Shown: positions 17,162-24,125 of the stretch, piece after piece
Layout: every line of letters begins with the position of its first letter
Position numbering within the stretch: the stretch's first letter is position 1
Notes under the pieces: model-generated
What the model was told of the DNA's origin: nothing
Databases searched by the model: none
The model's input: the letters and a program-made list of their open reading frames with translations, nothing else
Source of the DNA: RGIG7213 sp045544195
Lineage (GTDB): Bacteria > Bacillota > Clostridia > Oscillospirales > CAG-272
Assembly: GCA_045544195.1 (NCBI GenBank)
Contig: JAZPYO010000033.1
Coordinates: 1-64,000 of the forward strand
Direction of reading: 5' to 3'
DNA: 64,000 nucleotides
Program-made: the position numbers and the translations under genes

Positions 17162-17190
17162 ATTATATCATACTTTTTTTACTTTGTCAA
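17162..17190 (-). promoter_or_regulatory. Consensus sigma-A promoter of the rimP-nusA-infB operon
   Basis: On the minus strand TTGACA (17190-17185), 17-bp spacer, TATAAT (17167-17162): a perfect promoter about 72 bp before rimP. Confidence 0.9.
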
Positions 17191-17294
17191 GTATTAATAT
17201 TATTTTTATACGATAAAAATTTCGTCTATCGAAAAATTCTTGCCGCCGCATAAGATTTTTTTTAAAAAAAACTGATTTTTTTTCGAAAAAATAC

Positions 17295-17323
17295 TATACA
17301 AATCGAGATATTTGTGATAGAAT
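17295..17323 (+). promoter_or_regulatory. Possible promoter of purC
   Basis: TATACA (17295-17300), 17-bp spacer, TAGAAT (17318-17323), 36 bp before the purC ATG. The -35 is poor. No PurR box or purine riboswitch is recognisable in the A/T-rich upstream sequence. Confidence 0.4.
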
Positions 17324-17359
17324 ATTCTGCGTAATAATTTCACTGCAAAGGAGTTAGTT

Positions 17360-18043
17360 ATGAAAAAGATTTACGAAGGTAAAACAAAGGACGTTTATTC
17401 CCTTGACAACGGAAATGTTATGCTCAAATTCAAGGATGATTGCACAGGCAAGGATGGCGTATTTGATCCCGGTGAAAACACGGTAGGTCTTACTATCGAA
17501 GGCATCGGCAAGGCAAATCTTGAAACTTCAATACACTATTTTGAATTACTCAAGCAGGCAGGAATCGAAACGCATTATGTAAGTGCAAGCATTGAAGACG
17601 CTACAATGGAGGTTCTCCCCGCTACTGTATTCGGACACGGTCTTGAGGTTATTTGCCGTCTTGTCGCAACAGGCAGCTTTATACGAAGATACGGCGAATA
17701 CATAAAGGACGGAACGCCGCTTGAAGGTGGATATGTTGAGTGTACATTTAAAAACGATGAAAAGGGCGACCCGCTCGTAACCTGCGAGGGACTTGCTGCT
17801 CTCGGCGTTATGACCGAAGAAATGTTCGCAAGCATGAAAGAGCAGACATTGAAAATAACTAAGCTCGTTGCTGACGATCTTAAGAAAATGGGACTTGATC
17901 TGTGGGATATCAAATTTGAATTCGGATACAATAACGGCAGAGTTATCCTTATAGACGAGATCGCATCAGGCAATATGCGTGTATATAAGGACGGCAAGAT
18001 AGTAGAACCCGTTGAGCTTACAAGGATCATTTTGGGCAGATAA
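17360..18043 (+). CDS. purC: SAICAR synthetase
   Basis: Phosphoribosylaminoimidazole-succinocarboxamide synthase: joins aspartate to CAIR in purine synthesis. The 227-residue enzyme shows MKKIYEGKTKDVY at the start (ATP-binding strand), then LEVICRLVATGSF and RRYGE for substrate binding, KNDEKGDP, and LIDEIASGNMRVY near the end. It starts at ATG 17360 behind AAAGGAG. It stands alone with its own terminator and is not next to other pur genes. Confidence 0.96.
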   Translation: MKKIYEGKTKDVYSLDNGNVMLKFKDDCTGKDGVFDPGENTVGLTIEGIGKANLETSIHYFELLKQAGIETHYVSASIEDATMEVLPATVFGHGLEVICRLVATGSFIRRYGEYIKDGTPLEGGYVECTFKNDEKGDPLVTCEGLAALGVMTEEMFASMKEQTLKITKLVADDLKKMGLDLWDIKFEFGYNNGRVILIDEIASGNMRVYKDGKIVEPVELTRIILGR

Positions 18044-18056
18044 GACAAAATAATAT

Positions 18057-18094
18057 ACAGCGAAGGATCACGAATTATCCTTCGCTGTTTTATA
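18057..18094 (+). terminator. Intrinsic terminator of purC
   Basis: ACAGCGAAGGAT (18057-18068) pairs with ATCCTTCGCTGT (18077-18088), followed by TTTATATTT. Confidence 0.9.
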
Positions 18095-18131
18095 TTTATA
18101 TTCATATTTTAAGCGGTTTGCTTTTTTTCTC

Positions 18132-18160
18132 TTGACCTGTCATAAAAAATGGTGTATAAT
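18132..18160 (+). promoter_or_regulatory. Sigma-A promoter of the TetR-EEP operon
   Basis: TTGACC (18132-18137), 17-bp spacer, TATAAT (18155-18160), 30 bp before ATG 18190. No clear palindromic operator was found around it. Confidence 0.8.
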
Positions 18161-18189
18161 TATCTAAACATTAAATCAGCGGAGTCATT

Positions 18190-18777
18190 ATGGACAGACG
18201 AAAAAATAAAACTCACAGGGCGATACTCGGTGCATTCAGTGAATTGCTGATAAAAATGCCGTATGAGAGTATTACCGTACAGAACATAATAGAAAGAGCA
18301 GATGTCGGCAGAAGCACGTTCTATTCCCATTTTGAAACAAAGGACGATCTTGTATACGCACTGTGCGAGGAGATGTTCGACCACGTTATGAGCAAGGAAC
18401 AGATATTGTGCGAAAAAACGCACGATTTTTCTCACTGCGACAGTGATATTGCATCAGAGCTGACACACATTCTGTACCACGTAAAATTCAGCCACGCAGA
18501 TACGGCAAAAATACTTATCGCTCATCACAGCGAATTATTTTTAAGATATTTCAAGAACAATCTTGCATCGCTTTTCCGTTGTCATTCGCACGAGCTGAAT
18601 GATAACGTACCGTTCGATTATCTTATAGATTTTCTGTCCTCGTCATTTGCGCAAACTGTCATATACTGGGTAAAAAACAAGCTGGCAGATCAGCCCGAAG
18701 CTATTGTGCAAAGATATATGACCGTAATAAGATTACAAAACGGCAAAATGCCGTTACATAAGGAGGATCAAAAATGA
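18190..18777 (+). CDS. TetR/AcrR-family transcriptional regulator
   Basis: A 195-residue TetR-type repressor: N-terminal helix-turn-helix (ITVQNIIERADVGRSTFYSHFETKDDLVYALCEE, residues about 24-58), then an all-helical ligand/dimer domain with many His residues (HVMSKEQ, HHSELF, CHSHELND). GGAG precedes ATG 18190. It overlaps the following phosphatase-fold gene by 4 bp, so both are made together from one promoter. The likely target is its own operon; the ligand is unknown. Confidence 0.88.
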   Translation: MDRRKNKTHRAILGAFSELLIKMPYESITVQNIIERADVGRSTFYSHFETKDDLVYALCEEMFDHVMSKEQILCEKTHDFSHCDSDIASELTHILYHVKFSHADTAKILIAHHSELFLRYFKNNLASLFRCHSHELNDNVPFDYLIDFLSSSFAQTVIYWVKNKLADQPEAIVQRYMTVIRLQNGKMPLHKEDQK

Positions 18778-19505
18778 GAATTATGACCTTTAATCTGTGG
18801 GTAGGCGGAAAAAGCGACGAAAGATGCGACCGTGTCATACAGATGATCAAAAAATACGCTCCCGACACTATCGGCTTTCAGGAGGCGGATGCATATTGGA
18901 TGAATGCGCTTAAAAACGCCCTTTGTGACGCTTACGGCTTTGCCGGCGACGGCAGAGACGGCAACGACAGCAGCGAGCATAATCCAATATTCTACAAAAG
19001 ATCCGTGTTTGATCTTATCGACAGCGGAACACGCTGGCTTTCAGACACTCCGAACGTGATCTCAAAGCACCCCGATTCTTCCTTGAACAGAATATACACA
19101 TTTGTTACACTCAAAAGGAAAAGCGATGAAACGGAGCTTACACACGTAAACACTCATTTTGACCATATAGGAGAGCAGGCGCGAATATCGCAGGCAGAAA
19201 TACTCGCAAAGTTCGTATCTCCAATTTCAGACCGCCCCTTGATAGTAACGGGCGATATGAATACAGGCTTCGGATCAGTCCCGTACAAGACGATAGAAAA
19301 CGCAGGACTTACCGATGCATACAAGCAGGTAAAGGACGCAATTCAAAGCTACACCTTTACAAATTACGGTAATGACAGTATGATCATAGATTTCGTATTC
19401 ACATCAAAGTCACTTCCCTGCACCGTATATAAGGTATGCAACGAAAAGATAAACGGCGACTTTCCGTCAGATCACCACCCTGTATACGTTGAAGCGGATA
19501 TTTAA
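18774..19505 (+). CDS. Endonuclease/exonuclease/phosphatase family protein
   Basis: Mg2+-dependent phosphodiesterase fold (EEP superfamily). Catalytic landmarks: TFNLWVGG (N7), GFQEAD (metal-binding Glu), THFDH, TGDMNTG (Asp/Asn), IDFVFTS and the final SDHHPV (Asp-His). At 243 aa with no signal peptide it is a cytoplasmic enzyme, closest in feel to the small EEP proteins placed near sugar or lipid genes rather than to exonuclease III. The substrate may be a phospholipid, nucleotide or nucleic acid. GGAGG sits just before ATG 18774 and overlaps the TetR gene end. Confidence 0.85.
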   Translation: MRIMTFNLWVGGKSDERCDRVIQMIKKYAPDTIGFQEADAYWMNALKNALCDAYGFAGDGRDGNDSSEHNPIFYKRSVFDLIDSGTRWLSDTPNVISKHPDSSLNRIYTFVTLKRKSDETELTHVNTHFDHIGEQARISQAEILAKFVSPISDRPLIVTGDMNTGFGSVPYKTIENAGLTDAYKQVKDAIQSYTFTNYGNDSMIIDFVFTSKSLPCTVYKVCNEKINGDFPSDHHPVYVEADI

Positions 19506-19517
19506 ACAGTATAAAAC

Positions 19518-19560
19518 AAAAAGATCCGATATGGACATATTCCGCATCGGATCTTTAGAT
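19518..19560 (+). terminator. Terminator after the EEP gene
   Basis: AAAGATCCGAT and ATCGGATCTTT arms around a 15-base loop (19520-19556). The T-run is short on both strands. Confidence 0.7.
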
Positions 19561-19585
19561 TTGCCCTTCTGATGCCTGTTAAAAT

Positions 19586-20242
19586 TTATTTCTGTACATA
19601 TCCGCAGGATAAAAGCTGTGCCTGCCTTTCGCTGAATACAAACGAATCATCTTCGTTTATCAATCCTGCCGATATAAGTGCCTCGAGTCTGTATTCGTTT
19701 TCAAGGTCTCTCATACGCATCTGAAGCTCATAGTATTCCTCGCCGAATATAAAATCCATTCCCTCGCAGCCTGACATCATATATGTTTGAAAAAGCTGAT
19801 CCATCTCATCCGAAAGCTCATTTTTCTCCTGCTCGTTCATTTCGGTCATATCAATATATTTTGTAAGCGCTATTTCCTTGATAATACCGCTATCGTCATA
19901 TCCGTATTCATAACGGTATATTATTCCGTTTACCGCATCATCGTACGCAAATGCCGCATAATTCAATCCGACAAACTTAACGGCGCTGAATTCAATTCCG
20001 CGGTCGGAAAATATTTTATCATAAAACGAATCGCTCACAGCATCATCGGCGCCTGCCTGTGTATCAGATCGTGAGTCGGTATTTTCGCTTCCATTCAAGG
20101 CTTCACCGTTGCTTTCGGAAGCGGGAGCTTGAGTATGGGGCTGTTCGGTAAAAGAAGTATCGTCCGATACAGCATCTGAGCAGGCTGAAAATGATGCGAA
20201 TATCATGCAAGATGCTATAAAAAATATAATTCTGTTTTTCAT
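19586..20242 (-). CDS. Putative lipoprotein
   Basis: A 218-residue exported protein of no recognised family. The start is a lipoprotein signal with lipobox FSAC (Cys20), followed by a Ser/Thr/Glu/Asp-rich linker to about residue 75 and a folded region with a Tyr-rich part (NGIIYRYEYGYDDSG) and Met/Glu-rich helices (MTEMNEQEKNELSDEMDQL). It begins at ATG 20242 behind AAGGAG. It is monocistronic and convergent with the EEP gene. Anchored on the outer face of the membrane; role unknown. Confidence 0.75.
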   Translation of the reverse strand: MKNRIIFFIASCMIFASFSACSDAVSDDTSFTEQPHTQAPASESNGEALNGSENTDSRSDTQAGADDAVSDSFYDKIFSDRGIEFSAVKFVGLNYAAFAYDDAVNGIIYRYEYGYDDSGIIKEIALTKYIDMTEMNEQEKNELSDEMDQLFQTYMMSGCEGMDFIFGEEYYELQMRMRDLENEYRLEALISAGLINEDDSFVFSERQAQLLSCGYVQK

Positions 20243-20435
20243 TACAGTTTTTTCTCCTTGAATTATGACATATACTGCACTTGTAATTTTATCAAAGCAG
20301 GCAGCATATATATAAGCAGGTGTAATTTTATCATATCACGCGCAAAATTTCAATACCGAACCGCCTGATACGGTGTTTTTTTTATAAAAAAACCCGTTTT
20401 TTCGCTATAACAAAGAAAAATAATCTCATATAACA

Positions 20436-20464
20436 TTGACATCCTTTTGCAAGTTTGGTATAAT
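20436..20464 (+). promoter_or_regulatory. Consensus sigma-A promoter of the 20532 gene
   Basis: TTGACA (20436-20441), 17-bp spacer, TATAAT (20459-20464). The remainder of the 20243-20531 gap is A/T-rich with no other gene seen. Confidence 0.9.
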
Positions 20465-20531
20465 CAAATTGCAAAAATGAATTTTAAATATAGTAATTTA
20501 TGCAAAATCACTACATAACGGAGGAACACTT

Positions 20532-20915
20532 ATGCAAGACTTGAACAGCTTACCGCTATTACTGCTTGACAACAGCAGCATGATGAGCGTACTTAACGAG
20601 GGCGAATTCAGATGCCGCAATCTTTCGTTTGAGGAAGCCAAGCACATCCTTGAAATCCATAATGAAAGCGACATTTTGCGGTGTTTCAACAATTCTGATA
20701 TCGAAACGGTAATTTTCGATTATCTCGGCGTTGCAAAATGCAATTACACATATAAACGCATAAGAAATATGCGGGTAGAGCAGGATGCCATCGTCTTCAA
20801 GCTCTACATTACTCCCTCGGAAACGCAGCCTGTTATTCAGGCGGATGACGGAGTAGAGGCTAAAAAAATTCAAAACGTATACGTTTACTGCCAATACATC
20901 ACCCGCTTAGCTTAA
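20532..20915 (+). CDS. Small protein resembling the STIV orfB116/YddF (DUF1874) family
   Basis: 127 residues, no signal peptide. The order of motifs, namely an N-terminal LPLLLL strand, then FRCRNLSFEEAKHIL, a central IETVIFDYLGV and RMRVEQ-like segment ending DAIVFKLYI, resembles the viral/plasmid STIV orfB116 family (DUF1874), whose B. subtilis member is YddF on a mobile element. The usual IGHxxTA motif is not clear, so the match is tentative. GGAGG lies 7 bases before ATG 20532 and a perfect promoter is upstream. It borders the repeat-flanked islet, which fits mobile ancestry. Confidence 0.5.
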   Translation: MQDLNSLPLLLLDNSSMMSVLNEGEFRCRNLSFEEAKHILEIHNESDILRCFNNSDIETVIFDYLGVAKCNYTYKRIRNMRVEQDAIVFKLYITPSETQPVIQADDGVEAKKIQNVYVYCQYITRLA

Positions 20916-20961
20916 AAAACAAAAAAATCACCGTTTTGGCTCGTTATCATAAGGATGATTA

Positions 20962-21032
20962 CCGTAGGGGCGATCATTGATCGCACGCAACCATCCGCAA
21001 AAAACGGGCGACCAATGGTCGCCCCTACAAAA
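20962..21032. repeat. Palindromic interspersed repeat, copy 1
   Basis: Ends are inverted: GTAGGGGCGA (20964-20973) and TCGCCCCTAC (21019-21028). Inside are two small palindromes, GCGATCATTGATCGC and GGGCGACCAATGGTCGCCC. A related element is at 22056-22108. The form suggests a REP/MITE-like non-coding element. Confidence 0.8.
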
Positions 21033-21034
21033 TC

Positions 21035-21060
21035 CGGCAGAGATATTGTTTTCTCTGCCG
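21035..21060. repeat. Inverted repeat, possible terminator
   Basis: CGGCAGAGA (21035-21043) and TCTCTGCCG (21052-21060), followed by ATTTG. It could end transcription from the 20532 gene. It overlaps the next candidate promoter. Confidence 0.5.
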
Positions 21061-21074
21061 ATTTGTGTTATAAT
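21046..21074 (+). promoter_or_regulatory. Candidate promoter of the islet genes
   Basis: TTGTTT (21046-21051), 17-bp spacer, TATAAT (21069-21074). It sits nearly 200 bp before the small membrane protein gene and partly inside the preceding hairpin. Confidence 0.4.
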
Positions 21075-21083
21075 GGGGTTATC

Positions 21084-21200
21084 AAAAAGCCTCCCTCCGA
21101 GAGAAAGGTGGCAAGGCGTAGCCGCGACGGAAGGAGCCTGCGTGACTTTAGATTTGTACTAACTTCATTGTAACGCACTCTCCCGGCGTTGCTTGCAACG
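21084..21200. repeat. Second type of non-coding repeat-like element
   Basis: A G/C-richer stretch beginning AAAAAGCCTCCCTCC, with GGCAAGGCGTAGCCGCGAC and GGAGCCTGCGTGACTT inside, and CGTTGCTTGCAACG (about 21186-21199) near the end. No convincing coding frame with a ribosome binding site is present. From memory similar CCTCCCTC...GGAGGCGTAGCC modules recur in gut Clostridia genomes. Only one copy is in this window. Confidence 0.5.
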
Positions 21201-21268
21201 CTGTAATACAAAGGCGAAACTGGCGATAAAAGAGAACAAATAAGAATTTGACGAAGGAGTGTGATTAT

Positions 21269-21508
21269 ATGAAAAAGAAACATATCTCTATTATTTTGCT
21301 TGTCATAGGTATTGTTCTTTTATGTTCATCCGTTGTTTTGGCTGTTATTGCAACAGAAAATAAAAATATAATTGGCGGAGCAGACTTTCCTACATTTGTA
21401 TTTGTGTTTTTTCGGGAGAATAAAGGCCTTTATTCCACGATTGCATTTTGTGGAATAGTAGCACTGATTTCATCTGTAGTTGTTAAGTTGAGAAAAGCAA
21501 AGAAATAA
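21269..21508 (+). CDS. Small two-span membrane protein
   Basis: 79 residues: a basic start (MKKKH), a first membrane span (about residues 6-27), a short outside loop with GGADFPTF, a second span (about 45-70) and a basic tail (KLRKAKK). GGAG lies 10 bases before ATG 21269; an in-frame upstream ATG/TTG at 21248 lacks a ribosome binding site. No family recognised. It is A/T-richer than its neighbours and forms a pair with the next lipoprotein gene, 21 bp downstream, within the repeat-bounded islet. Confidence 0.7.
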   Translation: MKKKHISIILLVIGIVLLCSSVVLAVIATENKNIIGGADFPTFVFVFFRENKGLYSTIAFCGIVALISSVVVKLRKAKK

Positions 21509-21529
21509 TTGAACAAGGGAGGCTTGAAA

Positions 21530-21955
21530 ATGAAAAAAGTTGTTTCATTTCTTGCTTTGTTTGCAATGTTTATCGCTCTTTCAGCCTGTTCTTACAATCT
21601 CGCTGAGAAAAGTGACATTATTTCTCTATACCAAAAGAACGAGAAAATCTTTTTGCTTGCAGCAGAAAACGGAGATTATAGTGCTATAGAGAGAATAAAA
21701 GGCGTCCAAAAAGTTCTCGTATTGGATACATACATTGATATTCAATGTGGTGGAGCGGGCTTTGGTCCCAGCACTCACTATTATGGGATTTTTTACTCCG
21801 CTGATGATAATTTATGTACAATCGATGTGGCGGGACCAAGAGATAAACTGGTTGAGCACGGTGAAGGCTATTTGTATCAAGAGAAAAGTGGCGATAATCG
21901 CTATTATGTAGAGCCGATTGAAAACCACTTCTACTATTATGAAGCACATTTCTAA
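21530..21955 (+). CDS. Small putative lipoprotein
   Basis: 141 residues, starting MKKVVSF with a lipobox ALSAC (Cys21), so it should be anchored outside the cell. The mature part has a Gly-rich CGGAGFGPSTHYYG segment and a Tyr-rich end (YYVEP, HFYYYEAHF). No family recognised. The TTG at 21509 is in frame, but ATG 21530, about 6 bases after GGGAGG, produces the proper signal peptide. Codon use is A/T-rich. It ends in a strong terminator. The pairing with a small membrane protein is suggestive of an accessory surface module, but no function can be assigned. Confidence 0.72.
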   Translation: MKKVVSFLALFAMFIALSACSYNLAEKSDIISLYQKNEKIFLLAAENGDYSAIERIKGVQKVLVLDTYIDIQCGGAGFGPSTHYYGIFYSADDNLCTIDVAGPRDKLVEHGEGYLYQEKSGDNRYYVEPIENHFYYYEAHF

Positions 21956-21990
21956 CCGACAAATTCCAATTTATCAAACAATACAAAAAT

Positions 21991-22027
21991 CCCCGACAGA
22001 CTTTGAAAATCTGTCGGGGTTAATTAT
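21991..22027 (+). terminator. Intrinsic terminator of the islet genes
   Basis: CCCCGACAGA (21991-22000) and TCTGTCGGGG (22010-22019), then TTAATTATTTG. Confidence 0.85.
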
Positions 22028-22055
22028 TTGTTTTCTGCGGAGCAAATTTGTTTAT

Positions 22056-22108
22056 CCGTAGGGGCGACCATTGGTCGCCCGCGGGCGTTCGATGAACGCC
22101 CCTACAAA
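22056..22108. repeat. Palindromic interspersed repeat, copy 2
   Basis: Same ends as copy 1: GTAGGGGCG (22058-22066) and CGCCCCTAC (22097-22105). Inside are GGGCGACCATTGGTCGCCC and GGGCGTTCGATGAACGCCC. It is shorter than copy 1. The two copies bracket the islet. Confidence 0.8.
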
Positions 22109-22128
22109 ACGGTGTTTTTTTATGTGTC

Positions 22129-23013
22129 TCAGATAGGCTCTAAGCCGTCCTCGGTTTCTCTTATGGGAATAAGCGTTGCTCTTTCGTTAGGGCGAACGTT
22201 TGTATGGTGAAGCACCAGACACAATTCGCCGTTGAACTTTTTGAATATCATACCGTGTCCGCCGTCATTCGTATAAAGCAGTCTGTGATCGTGATGCCAT
22301 GGACCGAGTATATTACCGCTTTCGCTTACAGCAACCGCCTGAACGTAAAAGCAATGATCGGAAAAGCTCGACCAGAGCATAAGCAGCTTGCCTGAGCTGT
22401 GCTTATACAAAAACGGACCGTCGGTTACATAGTTACCGTCTTTACTGTTATCCTCACCGCCTTGAAGCGTGAACTTCCAATCAACCTCTCCTGCCTTGAA
22501 AAGCGTTACAGGCTCAGTTATTACCTCTTTAAGATCATCGGAAAGCTGAACTGCCTCCATCGTGCCGTCCTTCACCTGCGTCCATTCGTGGCAGTATACT
22601 GACCAGGGCTTGCCGTTTTCGTCAACGTAAAACGTAGCATCAAGGCAATTCCAATCTTCAGGTGTTAAAGGTTCATTTGTAAGAGGAGCAAAAGGCCCTT
22701 TGGGGCTGTCAGCCACAAGAATGTGCGATGCACGGCGGCGGGTCGCACTTCTGAAGCTCGCAAACATATAATATTTGCCGTTATATTTATGAACCTCGGG
22801 AGCGAAAAAGTCCCAATTTGCCCAGAAATCATCGGGACGTGTAAAGCATTCAAACGGATCGCTCCACTGCTCAAGATCAACGCTTGTGTAAACATCAAGA
22901 CCTGTGCAGGGCTTCGGCACACCGTTCACCCCGATCCTTGTACCGTAAAGATAGTAAACACCGTCCTCGGCAAATATATAAGGGTCTCTTATATGTATAT
23001 CTGACAATTTCAT
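22129..23013 (-). CDS. Glycoside hydrolase family 43 protein
   Basis: Five-bladed beta-propeller glycosidase, probably acting on arabinose- or xylose-containing glycans. The catalytic base candidate is D10 in IRDPYIF; the pKa-modulating Asp is in CLDATFYVDENGKPW and the acid Glu is probably in YNGKYYMFAS or later segments. FFAPEVHKY is a typical GH43 blade motif. At 294 aa there is only the catalytic domain and no signal peptide, so it works in the cytoplasm on short oligosaccharides. It follows ddh by 13 bp on the same strand, an unexpected partner. The exact substrate is unknown. Confidence 0.87.
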   Translation of the reverse strand: MKLSDIHIRDPYIFAEDGVYYLYGTRIGVNGVPKPCTGLDVYTSVDLEQWSDPFECFTRPDDFWANWDFFAPEVHKYNGKYYMFASFRSATRRRASHILVADSPKGPFAPLTNEPLTPEDWNCLDATFYVDENGKPWSVYCHEWTQVKDGTMEAVQLSDDLKEVITEPVTLFKAGEVDWKFTLQGGEDNSKDGNYVTDGPFLYKHSSGKLLMLWSSFSDHCFYVQAVAVSESGNILGPWHHDHRLLYTNDGGHGMIFKKFNGELCLVLHHTNVRPNERATLIPIRETEDGLEPI

Positions 23014-23026
23014 TTTTCTTTCTCCT

Positions 23027-24013
23027 TTACAGTAATGTTGAAATAAGCTCTTCGTAAGATCTCAGGCTTAAATATGCAGGCGGAATATCAAAAACTGTTT
23101 TACATCCGATATCGCCCTTTTGTGCCATTCTGTACGCCGCTCTTGCAAAGGCAATTATTGCAGATGATGTAAATTCGGGATTCGAATCCAGCTTTAAGCT
23201 GTATTCAATAACGTGCTTATTCTCACCGTTAAGTCCCGTGCAGCCGCTTCTGATAACGAATCCGCCGTGCGGCATCGCGCTGTGCTTTTCACGCAGCTCG
23301 TCAAGAGAGATGAATGTCACGCTTGTATCATAATCGGCGAAGTAATTCGGCATTTCCTTAATTTCTTTTTCAATTCTCGCCTTGTCTGCCCCCTCTGATG
23401 CTACAACAAAGCATTCGCGTGTGTGCTTTTGTCTTGTTGTAAGGGAAGGCTCCGTACCGGATCTTACCGCATTAAGTGCAGATTCAACGGGAACTGTGTA
23501 CTGCTTTGCATCAATTACGCCGTCTATTCTGCGGATGGCATCCGAATGTCCCTGGCTTACTCCCTTTCCCCAAAATGTATAATCGCTTCCGCACGGCAAA
23601 ACCGCCTCGCCATACAATCTGTTCAAGGAAAACATACCCGGATCCCAGCCTGCTGAAATAACTGCGATCTTTTTTCCTTCCTTCGATGCTTTATCCACGT
23701 TCGCAAAATGAACGGGGATATTTGCGTGAGTATCAAAGCTGTCAACTATATTGAAAAGCCTTGCAAGCTGAACCGATTGAACGGGCAGATCCTTTGCGCT
23801 GCCGCCGCACAGTATCATAACATCTATAAGATCCGTATACTCTGCAACACTCTCAGCACTGATGACAGGCACACCGGGTGTTGATATTTTTACGCTTTTC
23901 GGATCACGTCTTGTAAACACGGCAGCTAACTGCATATCGGGGTTTTGTCTTATTGCGCTTTCTATTCCGCGCCCGAGATTGCCGTATCCGTATATTCCTA
24001 TTCTTATGCTCAT
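23027..24013 (-). CDS. ddh: meso-Diaminopimelate D-dehydrogenase
   Basis: Makes meso-diaminopimelate from tetrahydrodipicolinate in one NADPH-dependent step, for peptidoglycan and lysine. The 328-residue enzyme shows the Rossmann start GIYGYGNLGRGIE, the FTRRDP that binds the NADPH phosphate, ILCGGSAKDLP, VDSFDTHANIP and SAGWDPGMFSLNRLYGEA, all typical of Ddh. The late GGFVIRSG segment binds substrate. It has its own promoter (24041-24069). Presence of Ddh implies the short dehydrogenase variant of the DAP pathway; asd, which supplies the pathway, lies 6 kb away. Confidence 0.94.
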   Translation of the reverse strand: MSIRIGIYGYGNLGRGIESAIRQNPDMQLAAVFTRRDPKSVKISTPGVPVISAESVAEYTDLIDVMILCGGSAKDLPVQSVQLARLFNIVDSFDTHANIPVHFANVDKASKEGKKIAVISAGWDPGMFSLNRLYGEAVLPCGSDYTFWGKGVSQGHSDAIRRIDGVIDAKQYTVPVESALNAVRSGTEPSLTTRQKHTRECFVVASEGADKARIEKEIKEMPNYFADYDTSVTFISLDELREKHSAMPHGGFVIRSGCTGLNGENKHVIEYSLKLDSNPEFTSSAIIAFARAAYRMAQKGDIGCKTVFDIPPAYLSLRSYEELISTLL

Positions 24014-24040
24014 ATAAAACTCCGTTTTGTATTTTTCATT

Positions 24041-24069
24041 ATTATATCACAGTATTATTCCTTTTTCAA
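24041..24069 (-). promoter_or_regulatory. Sigma-A promoter of ddh-GH43
   Basis: Minus strand TTGAAA (24069-24064), 17-bp spacer, TATAAT (24046-24041), 28 bp before ATG 24013. Confidence 0.85.
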
Positions 24070-24080
24070 TACCGATAACA

Positions 24081-24111
24081 AAAATTGCCGCAAATAAATT
24101 GCGGCAATTTT
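24081..24111 (-). terminator. Terminator of the asd-to-ispH/rpsA unit
   Basis: AAAATTGCCGCAA (24081-24093) and TTGCGGCAATTTT (24099-24111); on the minus strand it is followed by TTTTTG. Confidence 0.85.
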
Positions 24112-24125
24112 AATGTTAATACTGA

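Noticed and set aside
21061..21247. Short coding frames through the repeat region
   Set aside because: They cross obvious palindromes, lack ribosome binding sites and show no protein-like composition.
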